Shown here piece by piece: positions 7,434 to 15,418 of a stretch of 59,461 bases of DNA; the stretch's first letter is position 1, and each line of letters begins with the position of its first letter. This DNA is from Solimonas marina (GTDB taxonomy: Bacteria > Pseudomonadota > Gammaproteobacteria > Nevskiales > Nevskiaceae): positions 1 through 59,461 of the forward strand of contig NZ_JAAVXB010000018.1 of NCBI RefSeq assembly GCF_012241385.1. The letters run 5' to 3'. Both the position numbers and the translations under genes were made by a program. The notes below the pieces were generated by a model. The model did not search any database. It had not been told where the DNA came from and worked only from the letters and a program-made list of their open reading frames with translations.

Positions 7434-7882
7434 GCGAGCAAAGCGTCGCCATCGTCGGCTTCATCGCCAAACTGATGCCCCTGTATGACGGCGAAGATCA
7501 CGAAGGCGTCTGGTGCGCGCGGTCTCTGGAAGACGGCACGCTACTACTTCCCGAGCTGGCCGAAGACGATGAACCCGACAGCGACTTCATCCGCGTGCGA
7601 TGGCAGGGCGTGCCCGAGCGTGAACAGGTCGTGTCCGGCAGCGACATCGCGACGCTCGCCGTGGTTCGATATGTTCAGTTTCACGGCATCGGCCGGCCAG
7701 CGGATCACATCGCAAAGGAGCTTGCTCACCTGTCGCAGCATTTCACCTTCAAGACCGGCTGCTCGCTGTATCGTCCCTACGAGACTTCGGGACCCGATCT
7801 CGTCTCCGCCGTCCGCAAGGCCGTGGGCCGGATGGGCGAAAGCGCGGTCGTCAATGCACTGACGAAGGCCGCTGGGTTCTGA
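7430..7882 (+). CDS. unrecognised 150-aa protein in the hsd locus
   Basis: The ATG overlaps the hsdS stop by 4 bp, so it is translationally coupled to hsdS and was probably acquired or kept with it. The protein starts MSEQSVAIVGFIAKLMPLYDG, has an acidic stretch near 45-52 (ELAEDDEPDSD), and ends in a helical part (AVRKAVGRMGESAVVNALTKAAGF). There is no signal peptide or membrane segment and no motif I can name. Because it lies between the specificity subunit and a nuclease-like gene, a role in the restriction locus is a guess only. Confidence 0.75.
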   Translation: MSEQSVAIVGFIAKLMPLYDGEDHEGVWCARSLEDGTLLLPELAEDDEPDSDFIRVRWQGVPEREQVVSGSDIATLAVVRYVQFHGIGRPADHIAKELAHLSQHFTFKTGCSLYRPYETSGPDLVSAVRKAVGRMGESAVVNALTKAAGF

Positions 7883-7913
7883 GTGCCGTCGGAAGACCGG
7901 GAATGCATATGCC

Positions 7914-8792
7914 ATGAACACACATCCGCAAACCATCCAGATCTTTCTGCCGTCCGGCGATCCACAGGGGATCCGCGTCGCCAGCATCACGACGCGCATC
8001 GTGCAGGTGATCGACGTGCCGCGCAGCTTGCTGCCGGACTTTCTGAAGATGCCGGAAGCGGCGCAGGTCGGGCTGTACTTCCTGATCGGCGAAAGCGAGA
8101 GCGGCGATCAGCCGCAGGTCTATATCGGCCAGACCGGCTCGCTGGCGGAACGGCTGGCCACGCACAACCAGAAGAAGGAATTCTGGAATCGCGCACTGGT
8201 CGCGATCTCGTTGACCAACAACCTCACCGGCACGCACGCGAGCTTTCTGGAGTGGCTGTCGATCGCCCAGGCCGACAAGGCCGGACGCTATGCGATGGAG
8301 AACGGCAACGCCGGCAGTCGCCCGCACACGCCGTCGCCGCTGCAAGCCGAGTGCACGGAACTGCACGACACCGTTCGTGTGTTGCTGGCGACGCTTGGCT
8401 ACCCGGTGTTCGAACCCCTGATGCGTGTCAACAGCAAGACCGACGATCCCAGTATGTTCTACTGCCGCGCATCAGACGCAGATGCGCGTGGCCTATTCAC
8501 CGAGGAAGGTTTCGTTGTTCTGGAGGGCTCAAGTGGAAGGCTGCAGGCAACGCCGTCCTTCCACAAATACGGTGGAGCATCGCTACGCGCCCGATTGATT
8601 GAGAACGGCGTTCTTACTGCGGTAGGTGATCGTGCGATCTTTACTCGGGACTATCTCTTCTCGTCTCCGAGTGCAGCCGCGGGATGTGTCACTGGCCGAA
8701 TGTCTAACGGCCTGCTTGAGTGGAAAGACACGCAGGGGCGACCACTGAGCGAGGTGCGAGGCACACCGTCGAACAATGGGAATGCTAGCTAA
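7914..8792 (+). CDS. GIY-YIG nuclease-domain protein with C-terminal DUF4357
   Basis: 292 aa. The GIY-YIG domain starts with GLYFLIG (about 53-59) and VYIGQT (69-74), followed by Arg80, His84 and a Glu at 113 in FLEW, matching the catalytic order of this nuclease fold. The C-terminal part (about 205-285, with SSGRLQATPSFHKYGG) fits DUF4357, a module often attached to GIY-YIG proteins in restriction and defence loci. It starts 31 bp after the upstream gene and its last 8 bp overlap the end of the opposite-strand toxin gene. It is likely a DNA endonuclease or nickase accessory; substrate unknown. Confidence 0.8.
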   Translation: MNTHPQTIQIFLPSGDPQGIRVASITTRIVQVIDVPRSLLPDFLKMPEAAQVGLYFLIGESESGDQPQVYIGQTGSLAERLATHNQKKEFWNRALVAISLTNNLTGTHASFLEWLSIAQADKAGRYAMENGNAGSRPHTPSPLQAECTELHDTVRVLLATLGYPVFEPLMRVNSKTDDPSMFYCRASDADARGLFTEEGFVVLEGSSGRLQATPSFHKYGGASLRARLIENGVLTAVGDRAIFTRDYLFSSPSAAAGCVTGRMSNGLLEWKDTQGRPLSEVRGTPSNNGNAS

Positions 8793-9216
8793 CTGCAGCG
8801 GCTGGATACCAAAGCTCGATACGGCCGGGTGCCGCAGGATTATTTTCTGCTACATCGGCTGCCGGCCGATAGACCTTAGCGATGTACGGCGGCCTGTGTC
8901 GCCCGATGAAGCTCAGGATGCGCGGCGCTGTGGCGACGAAGGCTTGCGCCAGTTGCGGGTACGGCGCGGCGCCAATGACAACAAGCAGCGCAACGCGATG
9001 CTGCATAACCGCTGCAAGTTCGTTGGGCTTATAGCGAATGCGACCATCGTGCGTAACGGCGATCCAGCCCTTCTTGCCGATGTCTTTCAGCCAGTCCTCG
9101 TCAGGGCAATCATGCGCGAAGTGATCGGCATGGCGCTCCACCGTGAGACCGGCTGCGCGCAGGATGTCGGGAAATTTCTTGCCGAGGTTGCGGTCGGTGA
9201 AGAAAACCGGACTCAC
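8785..9216 (-). CDS. PIN-like toxin of a DUF433-type toxin-antitoxin pair
   Basis: 143 aa from a GTG start 8 bp after the antitoxin stop. The fold starts VFFTDRNLG, with Asp8, then PDEDW (about 38-42) and VTHDGR with Asp57, the acidic residues expected of a PIN-like nuclease (the DUF5615/VapC45-like group). Such toxins cut RNA. The gene is the second of a two-gene minus-strand operon inside the plus-strand hsd locus, and its end overlaps the end of the GIY-YIG gene. Family-level call is good; the RNA target is unknown. Confidence 0.75.
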   Translation of the reverse strand: MSPVFFTDRNLGKKFPDILRAAGLTVERHADHFAHDCPDEDWLKDIGKKGWIAVTHDGRIRYKPNELAAVMQHRVALLVVIGAAPYPQLAQAFVATAPRILSFIGRHRPPYIAKVYRPAADVAENNPAAPGRIELWYPAAAVS

Positions 9217-9224
9217 GCTGCGTC

Positions 9225-9911
9225 TCAGGCAGCACGCTCGTACAGTACGGCTTCCTCGATTTCCTCGGCGCTCAGGTCGTAGTCTTCGGCGAGGTCGGCC
9301 ATGCTCTCGCCCGCGTCAATACGTTCTGCGATCGCCGCCGTGGTGATGCCGCCGCGCGCGAGCACGGGGCGGCCGAAGGCGATGTTGGCCGCGATGGCGA
9401 CAGGGCGTTTGTCAGCGATGGCAACACCGCTCGAAATGTACGGATACAACCGCACTGGGAATTTCCATCCGTCCCACTCGACACGCGCCAGATGCTCGTT
9501 GAACGTGCGGCGCATGGCGATCTGACCGGAAGCGGAAAGCTCGATCAGGTCGCCATAGTGTGCGAGCAGCAGCTTGCCGGCGTCGGTGCGAAGCTCGGGG
9601 CTGAGCAGCAGGTGATCGTTGCCGAGCTTCTTCTGGGCGTATTCGATGGCGCGGCGCAGGGCGTCCATCGAAACGCCATGATCGGTGCGCAGCGAGCGCA
9701 GCACGTGAGCTTCGATCAAGTTCCAGAACGACAGCGTGGGTGGCGGCGTCTTGGCAGGCTTGATCAAGGGCCGGAAATGGCCTTGGCCGTCGCCGACTGG
9801 ATACGAGCGACCGACAAACCACGCGCGCAGCGTTGCCGGCGCCACCTTGAGGTAGCGTGCGGCTTCGGCCAGGGTGTAGGCCGGCTGGTTGCGGATGTCG
9901 GACTTTGCCAT
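9225..9911 (-). CDS. DUF433 antitoxin with N-terminal MerR-like helix-turn-helix
   Basis: 228 aa from MAKSDIRN. The N-terminus (YTLAEAARYLKVAPATLRAWF, about 12-32) is a MerR-like DNA-binding helix-turn-helix; the C-terminal ~60 residues (GRPVLARGGITTAAIAERIDAGES and DLSAEEIEEAV) are a DUF433 domain, the neutralising partner of PIN-like toxins. Two upstream in-frame ATGs exist (9944, 10034), but the start at 9911 leaves a perfect palindrome just upstream, as expected if the protein represses its own promoter. It forms an operon with the downstream toxin. The antitoxin role follows from family knowledge and arrangement. Confidence 0.78.
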   Translation of the reverse strand: MAKSDIRNQPAYTLAEAARYLKVAPATLRAWFVGRSYPVGDGQGHFRPLIKPAKTPPPTLSFWNLIEAHVLRSLRTDHGVSMDALRRAIEYAQKKLGNDHLLLSPELRTDAGKLLLAHYGDLIELSASGQIAMRRTFNEHLARVEWDGWKFPVRLYPYISSGVAIADKRPVAIAANIAFGRPVLARGGITTAAIAERIDAGESMADLAEDYDLSAEEIEEAVLYERAA

Positions 9912-9950
9912 GTCGCAGGCGAACACCGGTGGATTTGGCGGCATTGTAAT

Positions 9951-9966
9951 GGAACAGTGCTGTTCC
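9951..9966. promoter_or_regulatory. palindromic operator candidate for the toxin-antitoxin operon
   Basis: GGAACAG-TG-CTGTTCC is a perfect 7-bp inverted repeat 40 bp upstream of the chosen antitoxin start. On the minus strand a TACAAT -10-like hexamer follows it closely. Its place fits autoregulation by the helix-turn-helix antitoxin. Confidence 0.6.
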
Positions 9967-10148
9967 GCCGCCGTTATATGGGAATGAAGCAACACTTTTC
10001 TGGTCAGCCTTCGAGCCTTGGCAGCGCCCCTCAAGGCCTACTCAGACACAAGGGCTTTGCAATCAGCAGGTTATGATCCATTACCGGCCGTCGTGTATTT
10101 TTAAGGCTATTTGCGTGGCTCTGCGGGGCCGACACAACCGGGGAATAC

Positions 10149-13100
10149 GTGAGCCTGCACAAGGAAATCGAGTTCGAGAACGATGTCTGCGCGCATCTCG
10201 CTGCGCACGGCTGGTTCTACGCCGAAGGCGATGCCACCGGCTACGGCCGCGCCCGCGCGCTGTTTCCGGCCGATGTCGTCGCCTGGGTGCAGGCCTCGCA
10301 GCCGAAAGCCTGGGAGGCCTTGAGCAAAACGCACGGGGGCGCTACGCAGACCGTGTTGCTCGATCGCATCCGCAAGCAGATGGACGATCGCGGCACGCTG
10401 GACGTGCTGCGCCATGGCGTCGAGATCATCGGCCTCAAGCAGCCGCTGACGCTGGCGCAGTTCAAGCCGGCGCTGGGCATGAACCCGGAAATCATGGCCC
10501 GCTATGAAGCCAACCGGCTGCGGGTGGTGCGGCAGGTGAAGTATTCGCTGCACAACGAGAACTGCATCGACCTCGTGCTGTTTCTCAACGGCATCCCGGT
10601 CGCGACGGTGGAACTGAAGACCAACTTCACGCAGGGCGTGGAAGATGCCGTCGATCAGTACCGCTTCGACCGACAACCAAGGCCGAAGGGCCAGTCGGCG
10701 GCCGAACCGCTGCTGGAGTTTCCGCGCGGTGCGCTGGTGCATTTCGCCGTCAGCAATAGTGAAGTGCGGATGAGCACCAAGCTCGCCGGACCGATCACGA
10801 CCTTTCTCCCGTTCAATCAGGGCGATCACGGTGGTGCCGGCAATCCGGTGAACCCGAGCGGGCATCGCACCGCGTATCTGTGGGAGCAGGTCTGGGCGCG
10901 CGAAAGCTGGCTGGAAATCCTCGGCCGCTATCTGGTCACGCCGCGTGATGACAAGAAGAAGATCAAGTCCATCATTTTCCCGCGCTACCACCAGCTCGAT
11001 GCGACGCGAAAGCTGGTGGCGGCGGTGCGCAGAGAAGGGCCGGGACAGAAATACCTGATCCAGCATTCGGCCGGCTCCGGCAAGACCAACTCCATCGCCT
11101 GGACGGCGCATTTTCTCGCCGACCTTCACGACGGCCGGCACCAAAAGCTGTTCGATACCGTGCTGGTCGTGAGCGATCGCACAGTACTGGACTCGCAGCT
11201 TCAGGAAGCGATCTTCGACTTCCAGCGCACCACCGGCGTGGTCGCGACGATCACGAACGAGCACGGTTCCAAGAGCGCAAAGCTCGCCGAGGCGCTGTCG
11301 GGCAACAAGAAGATCGTGGTCTGCACGATCCAGACGTTTCCGTTTGCACTGGCCGCCGTGCAGGAACTGGCCGCGACGCAGGGCAAGCGCTTCGCCGTCA
11401 TCGCCGATGAGGCACACAGCTCGCAGACGGGCGAGGCCGCGTCCAAACTCAAGCAGGTACTGTCGGCGGAGGAGCTGAAAGAGCTGGCCGACGGCGGCGA
11501 GATCAGCAGCGAGGACATTCTGGCCGCGCAGATGTCGGCACGCGCTGCCGAGAGCGGCATCACGTATGTGGCGTTCACCGCCACGCCCAAGGCCAAGACG
11601 CTGGAGCTGTTCGGGCGTCGTCCGCAGGCGGACCAGCCGGCCAGCGCCACCAACCTGCCCGCGCCGTTCCACGTCTATTCAATGCGCCAGGCCATCGAGG
11701 AAGGCTTCATCCTCGACGTGCTGAAGAACTACACGCCGTACAAGCTCGCTTTCAAGCTCGCCACCGGCGAGCAGGAGCTGGACGACAAAGCCGTGGAGCG
11801 TAGCCAGGCGATGAAGGGCCTGATGCGCTGGGTGAAGCTGCACCCCTACAACATCGCGCAGAAGGTGCAGGTCGTCATCGAGCACTTCCGCGAAAACGTT
11901 GCACCGCTGCTCGACGGCTACGCCAAGGCCATGGTGGTCGTCGGTAGTCGTCAGGAGGCGGTTCGCTGGAAGCTGGCGATCGACCGCTATATCCAGTCGC
12001 AGAAGTACCGGCTCGGCACGCTGGTGGCATTCTCCGGCGAAGTCACGGACGCGGACTCCGGACCTGATCCGTTCACCGAGCACTCGGCCACACTCAACCC
12101 GAATTTGAAGGGCCGCGACATCCGTCAGGCATTCGCCGGCGACGAGTACCAGGTTCTGCTGGTCGCCAACAAATTCCAGACCGGCTTCGATCAGCCGCTG
12201 CTATGCGGCATGTACGTCGACAAACGGCTGGCGGGCATCCAGGCGGTCCAGACACTCTCACGCCTCAATCGCTCGTATCCGCGCAAGGACACCACCTACA
12301 TACTCGACTTCATTAACGATCCGCTGGAAATTCTCGCCGCGTTCAAGACCTATCACGAGACGGCCGAGCTGGAGAATGTCACCGACCCGAACCTTGTCTA
12401 CGATCTGCGCGCCAAGCTCGACGCACAGGGGTACTACGACGATCACGAGGTCGAGCGCGTCATCACCGCCGAGTTGAATGCGCGATCGCAGGCCGAGCTT
12501 TCCGCTGCCATCGAGCCAGTCGCCGACCGGCTACTCAAGCGGCACAAGGCGGCCCGGGAAGCGCTCGCAGCGGCCCAGGCCGCAAAGAACGCCGACGCCG
12601 AACAATCGGCACGTAACGAGATCGAGGCGCTGGAGCTGTTCCGGCGCGATATCGGCAGCTTCGGCCGGGTCTACGCCTTCCTGTCGCAGATCTTCGACTA
12701 CGGCAACACGGCATTGGAGAAGCGCGCGATCTTCTTCAAGCGCCTGTTGCCATTGCTGGAGTTCGGACGCGAGCGCAGCGGCGTTGATCTGTCGAAAGTC
12801 GTGCTGACCCACCACAAGCTCAAATCGCAAGGTGCGCAGACGCTGAGCCTGTACAAGGGTGAGCCAGAAAAGCTCGGGCCGATGAGCGAAGCGGGCGGCG
12901 GCGAAGCGCGCGAGCCGGAGAAAGTGTTCCTGAGCCAGATTATCGCCAAGCTCAATGACCTGTTCGACGGTGAGCTGACGGACGAGGACAAGCTCGTCTA
13001 CGTGAACAACGTCATCAAGGGCAAGCTGCTCGAATCGGAACTGCTGGTGGCGCAAGCCAACGGCAACACCAAAGAGCAGTTTGCCAACTCGCCTGACCTC

Positions 13101-13277
13101 AATGCCGAGCTGATGAACGCCATCATGGATGCGCTGTCCGCACACACCGCCATGAGCAAGCAGGCACTCGACTCGGAGAAAGTGCGGCAGGGGCTCAAGG
13201 ACATCTTGCTCGGGCCGGCTCGACTATACGAAGCGCTGCGGGAACGAGCCGAGACGGCGCGGACCGCGCAAGGCTAG
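10149..13277 (+). CDS. hsdR: type I restriction endonuclease subunit HsdR
   Basis: 1042 aa from a GTG start. The N-terminal nuclease has the PD-(D/E)xK set: Asp141 and Glu155-x-Lys157 in VELKTNF. The motor follows, with Walker A SAGSGKTNS (Lys312), the DEAH box at 420-423 and a TATP motif near 475. The C-terminal part is helical and binds the methylase. HsdR pumps DNA in using ATP and cuts far from the site when it is unmethylated. It is separated from hsdM/hsdS by the GIY-YIG gene and the toxin-antitoxin pair, so it probably has its own promoter. All key residues are present. Confidence 0.95.
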   Translation: MSLHKEIEFENDVCAHLAAHGWFYAEGDATGYGRARALFPADVVAWVQASQPKAWEALSKTHGGATQTVLLDRIRKQMDDRGTLDVLRHGVEIIGLKQPLTLAQFKPALGMNPEIMARYEANRLRVVRQVKYSLHNENCIDLVLFLNGIPVATVELKTNFTQGVEDAVDQYRFDRQPRPKGQSAAEPLLEFPRGALVHFAVSNSEVRMSTKLAGPITTFLPFNQGDHGGAGNPVNPSGHRTAYLWEQVWARESWLEILGRYLVTPRDDKKKIKSIIFPRYHQLDATRKLVAAVRREGPGQKYLIQHSAGSGKTNSIAWTAHFLADLHDGRHQKLFDTVLVVSDRTVLDSQLQEAIFDFQRTTGVVATITNEHGSKSAKLAEALSGNKKIVVCTIQTFPFALAAVQELAATQGKRFAVIADEAHSSQTGEAASKLKQVLSAEELKELADGGEISSEDILAAQMSARAAESGITYVAFTATPKAKTLELFGRRPQADQPASATNLPAPFHVYSMRQAIEEGFILDVLKNYTPYKLAFKLATGEQELDDKAVERSQAMKGLMRWVKLHPYNIAQKVQVVIEHFRENVAPLLDGYAKAMVVVGSRQEAVRWKLAIDRYIQSQKYRLGTLVAFSGEVTDADSGPDPFTEHSATLNPNLKGRDIRQAFAGDEYQVLLVANKFQTGFDQPLLCGMYVDKRLAGIQAVQTLSRLNRSYPRKDTTYILDFINDPLEILAAFKTYHETAELENVTDPNLVYDLRAKLDAQGYYDDHEVERVITAELNARSQAELSAAIEPVADRLLKRHKAAREALAAAQAAKNADAEQSARNEIEALELFRRDIGSFGRVYAFLSQIFDYGNTALEKRAIFFKRLLPLLEFGRERSGVDLSKVVLTHHKLKSQGAQTLSLYKGEPEKLGPMSEAGGGEAREPEKVFLSQIIAKLNDLFDGELTDEDKLVYVNNVIKGKLLESELLVAQANGNTKEQFANSPDLNAELMNAIMDALSAHTAMSKQALDSEKVRQGLKDILLGPARLYEALRERAETARTAQG

Positions 13278-13369
13278 CCCCTTGCCCTGCACCCTGACCG
13301 CGCAAAAGCCGACAGCATCCTGCGCACGCAGCGACCGTTCGTCGGACAAATCGGGAAAGAATGCTCACT

Positions 13370-14230
13370 TCATTGGGTCTGCAGATGCGCGATCACTTCG
13401 GCGAACGGATTCGCGCCGCTGGACGTCGCGGCCCACACGGCGGCGGCGCGGCCGTTGCAGCCGTAGACCTCGATCGTGCTGCCAGGGCCGCTGCCGCCGT
13501 GTCCGGCCGGGTGCCGGCGCGGGTCGTCGGCGTAGGCCATCAGGCCCAGTCCGTAGCCGGGGTCGGGGTGTGCCGCGCTGCGAAACTGCGGCAGCGCGCG
13601 AACGTCAAACATCTGCGCCAGCCTGTCCGGCGGCAGCAGGCGACCAGCCAACAGTGCGTGCAATAGTCTTGCGGCGTCCGCCACCGTGCCGACCACCAGG
13701 CCGTGGTAAACCCAGCCGGGGTGGTAGCCCTGCGCATCGCCCATTTGCACGGCGTCGAGATCGCCGGGCTGCGTCGCCAGACGCGCCGTCGTCAGCCCGG
13801 CCGGGTCGAACGCCCATTCGTGCAGCGCATCGTGCAGCGGCCGCCCGCAGGCACGCTCGATCAACTGTGCAACGATCAGATAGCCGACGTTGGAATACGC
13901 CCAGCCTTCGCCCGGCGCGTCGCGCAAGCGATCGACGTCGAGCACCGTCAGCAGACGCTTGACCGGCCACGGCGGGCGACCGGCATCTACGGCTTCGTGA
14001 TACGCCGCGACGCCGCCGTAGTCCGGCAGGCCGGCCTCATGGCGCAACAACTGCGCGAGGTTGTAGCGCGCGCCATCGACCGGAGCCGACAACGACAGGC
14101 GCCCGGCGCCGACGAGCCGCAGCGCCGCGATCGCCAGCACGGTCTTGCCGAAGCTCCACCACGGCACGGCGTCGGCGACGCCGTCGCTGTGCAACACACC
14201 GCTGTCATCGATCCACGCTGCAGCTCGCAT
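13370..14230 (-). CDS. serine hydrolase, beta-lactamase/penicillin-binding-protein fold
   Basis: 286 aa from MRAAAWID (an ATG 10 codons upstream is possible). It has the SxxK active site SFGK (about 26-29), a YSN (about 112-114) and HGGSG (about 244-248) in the place of the KTG box, as in class C-like esterases and peptidases. No signal peptide is visible, so it is likely cytoplasmic and not a resistance beta-lactamase. The substrate cannot be told. It marks the start of core-type chromosome after the accessory hsd region. Confidence 0.8.
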   Translation of the reverse strand: MRAAAWIDDSGVLHSDGVADAVPWWSFGKTVLAIAALRLVGAGRLSLSAPVDGARYNLAQLLRHEAGLPDYGGVAAYHEAVDAGRPPWPVKRLLTVLDVDRLRDAPGEGWAYSNVGYLIVAQLIERACGRPLHDALHEWAFDPAGLTTARLATQPGDLDAVQMGDAQGYHPGWVYHGLVVGTVADAARLLHALLAGRLLPPDRLAQMFDVRALPQFRSAAHPDPGYGLGLMAYADDPRRHPAGHGGSGPGSTIEVYGCNGRAAAVWAATSSGANPFAEVIAHLQTQ

Positions 14231-14322
14231 CGCGTCTCCGCATGGCATCACGCCAAACAACCCGTCTTCAATCGGCCTTCAATGGGTCAGTCACCCGCCG
14301 TTAGACCCAGCGATCACGACCC

Positions 14323-15354
14323 TCACTCGGGCTCGGCGGTCCGCGCAACTTCGCGCAGGACCACGGTCGCGTAAGTCCCCGGCGGCAGCGAGAAGCTGAG
14401 CTCCAGCGAGTCGTCGCCGAACCAGTGCCAGCGCAACGCATCGGCACGCAGGCGCAGGGCACGCCGATCCTGTTCGAGTCCGGCGGCTTCCAGCCCTTGC
14501 GCCAGTGCGGCGCACTGTGTGGCGATCCGACTTTCGAGCTCTGCGGCCGCGGCGGCCGACGGCAACGCGCCACGCCCCCACAACGGACCGGAGGGATGAA
14601 TGTCGAACGCCGCCAGACGCGGCGCCAAGGCTTCCGACCAGGACTCGGGCCCGAACCACGACCGCGAACCGGCCAGGCTCCAGATTTCGCCGTCGAGCGC
14701 GGTGTTCCAGCAGCCGCGCGCAACACGCTCGGCGAGCACGACGTTGAAGATGTGCGAACGGGCCGCCGACAGCAGCAGCGAACGCGTCTTCTTGTCGACG
14801 CGACGACCGGCGAACATCGCTTCGGCACGCGCCAGATTGCCGCCGCCCAGACCGAAGCGCTGCTCACCGAAGTAGTTCGGTACGCCGCTGGCCGCGACGG
14901 CCGCGAGCCGCGCCTCGGCGACCTCGCGGTCGCCCTGCACTTCGTGCAGGCGCAGCACGAAACGGTTGCCGGCCAACGCGCCGCGCTTGAGCTTGCGGCG
15001 GTGCCGTTTTGCCGACAGCACCTCGGCGTGCGGAAACGTCGCCCAGTCCGGATCGGGACGTCCGGCGAGCTGCACCGAGAACGCCTGCGTGGTCACCGCA
15101 TGCCGGTCCTTGAGTCCGGCATAACCGACCGCCAGCGGCGGCACGTCGGCGAAGCGCGCCAGCTCACGCGCGATCCAGTCGGTATTGGCCTCGCGTTTGC
15201 GCACCGCGAGCAGGACGTGCTCGCCGTCGCCGTCGGCTTCGTAACCGAGGATTTCATCGACGACGAAGTCTTCCGGCTCGCGGCGCAAGCGCGCGCGCAG
15301 CGCCGGGCCGCCGTGGGCGTAGGGAAGCTCTTGCATGTTCGGGCGATCTGCCAT
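14323..15354 (-). CDS. truD: tRNA pseudouridine(13) synthase TruD
   Basis: 343 aa, the normal length. The catalytic Asp83 lies in GYAGLKDRHAVTTQ, the TruD signature; the early FVVDEILGYEADGDGEH and later RNRFVLRL-like segment NRFVLRLHEV are also family features. It isomerises U13 in the D arm of tRNA-Glu. A start at MQELPY (15336) is also possible. In many gammaproteobacteria truD lies near ispF and surE, which are not seen here. Confidence 0.95.
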   Translation of the reverse strand: MADRPNMQELPYAHGGPALRARLRREPEDFVVDEILGYEADGDGEHVLLAVRKREANTDWIARELARFADVPPLAVGYAGLKDRHAVTTQAFSVQLAGRPDPDWATFPHAEVLSAKRHRRKLKRGALAGNRFVLRLHEVQGDREVAEARLAAVAASGVPNYFGEQRFGLGGGNLARAEAMFAGRRVDKKTRSLLLSAARSHIFNVVLAERVARGCWNTALDGEIWSLAGSRSWFGPESWSEALAPRLAAFDIHPSGPLWGRGALPSAAAAAELESRIATQCAALAQGLEAAGLEQDRRALRLRADALRWHWFGDDSLELSFSLPPGTYATVVLREVARTAEPE

Positions 15355-15418
15355 GGGGCGGCGATTGTCGCATCGCGCCGCCGCGGCCGTCGCCGCCCCA
15401 TGCCTGTCGCCGGCGGCG

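Noticed and set aside
13370-14230. antibiotic-resistance beta-lactamase
   Set aside because: SxxK, YSN and HGG are present, but there is no signal peptide and no KTG box, so a general serine esterase/peptidase is the safer call.
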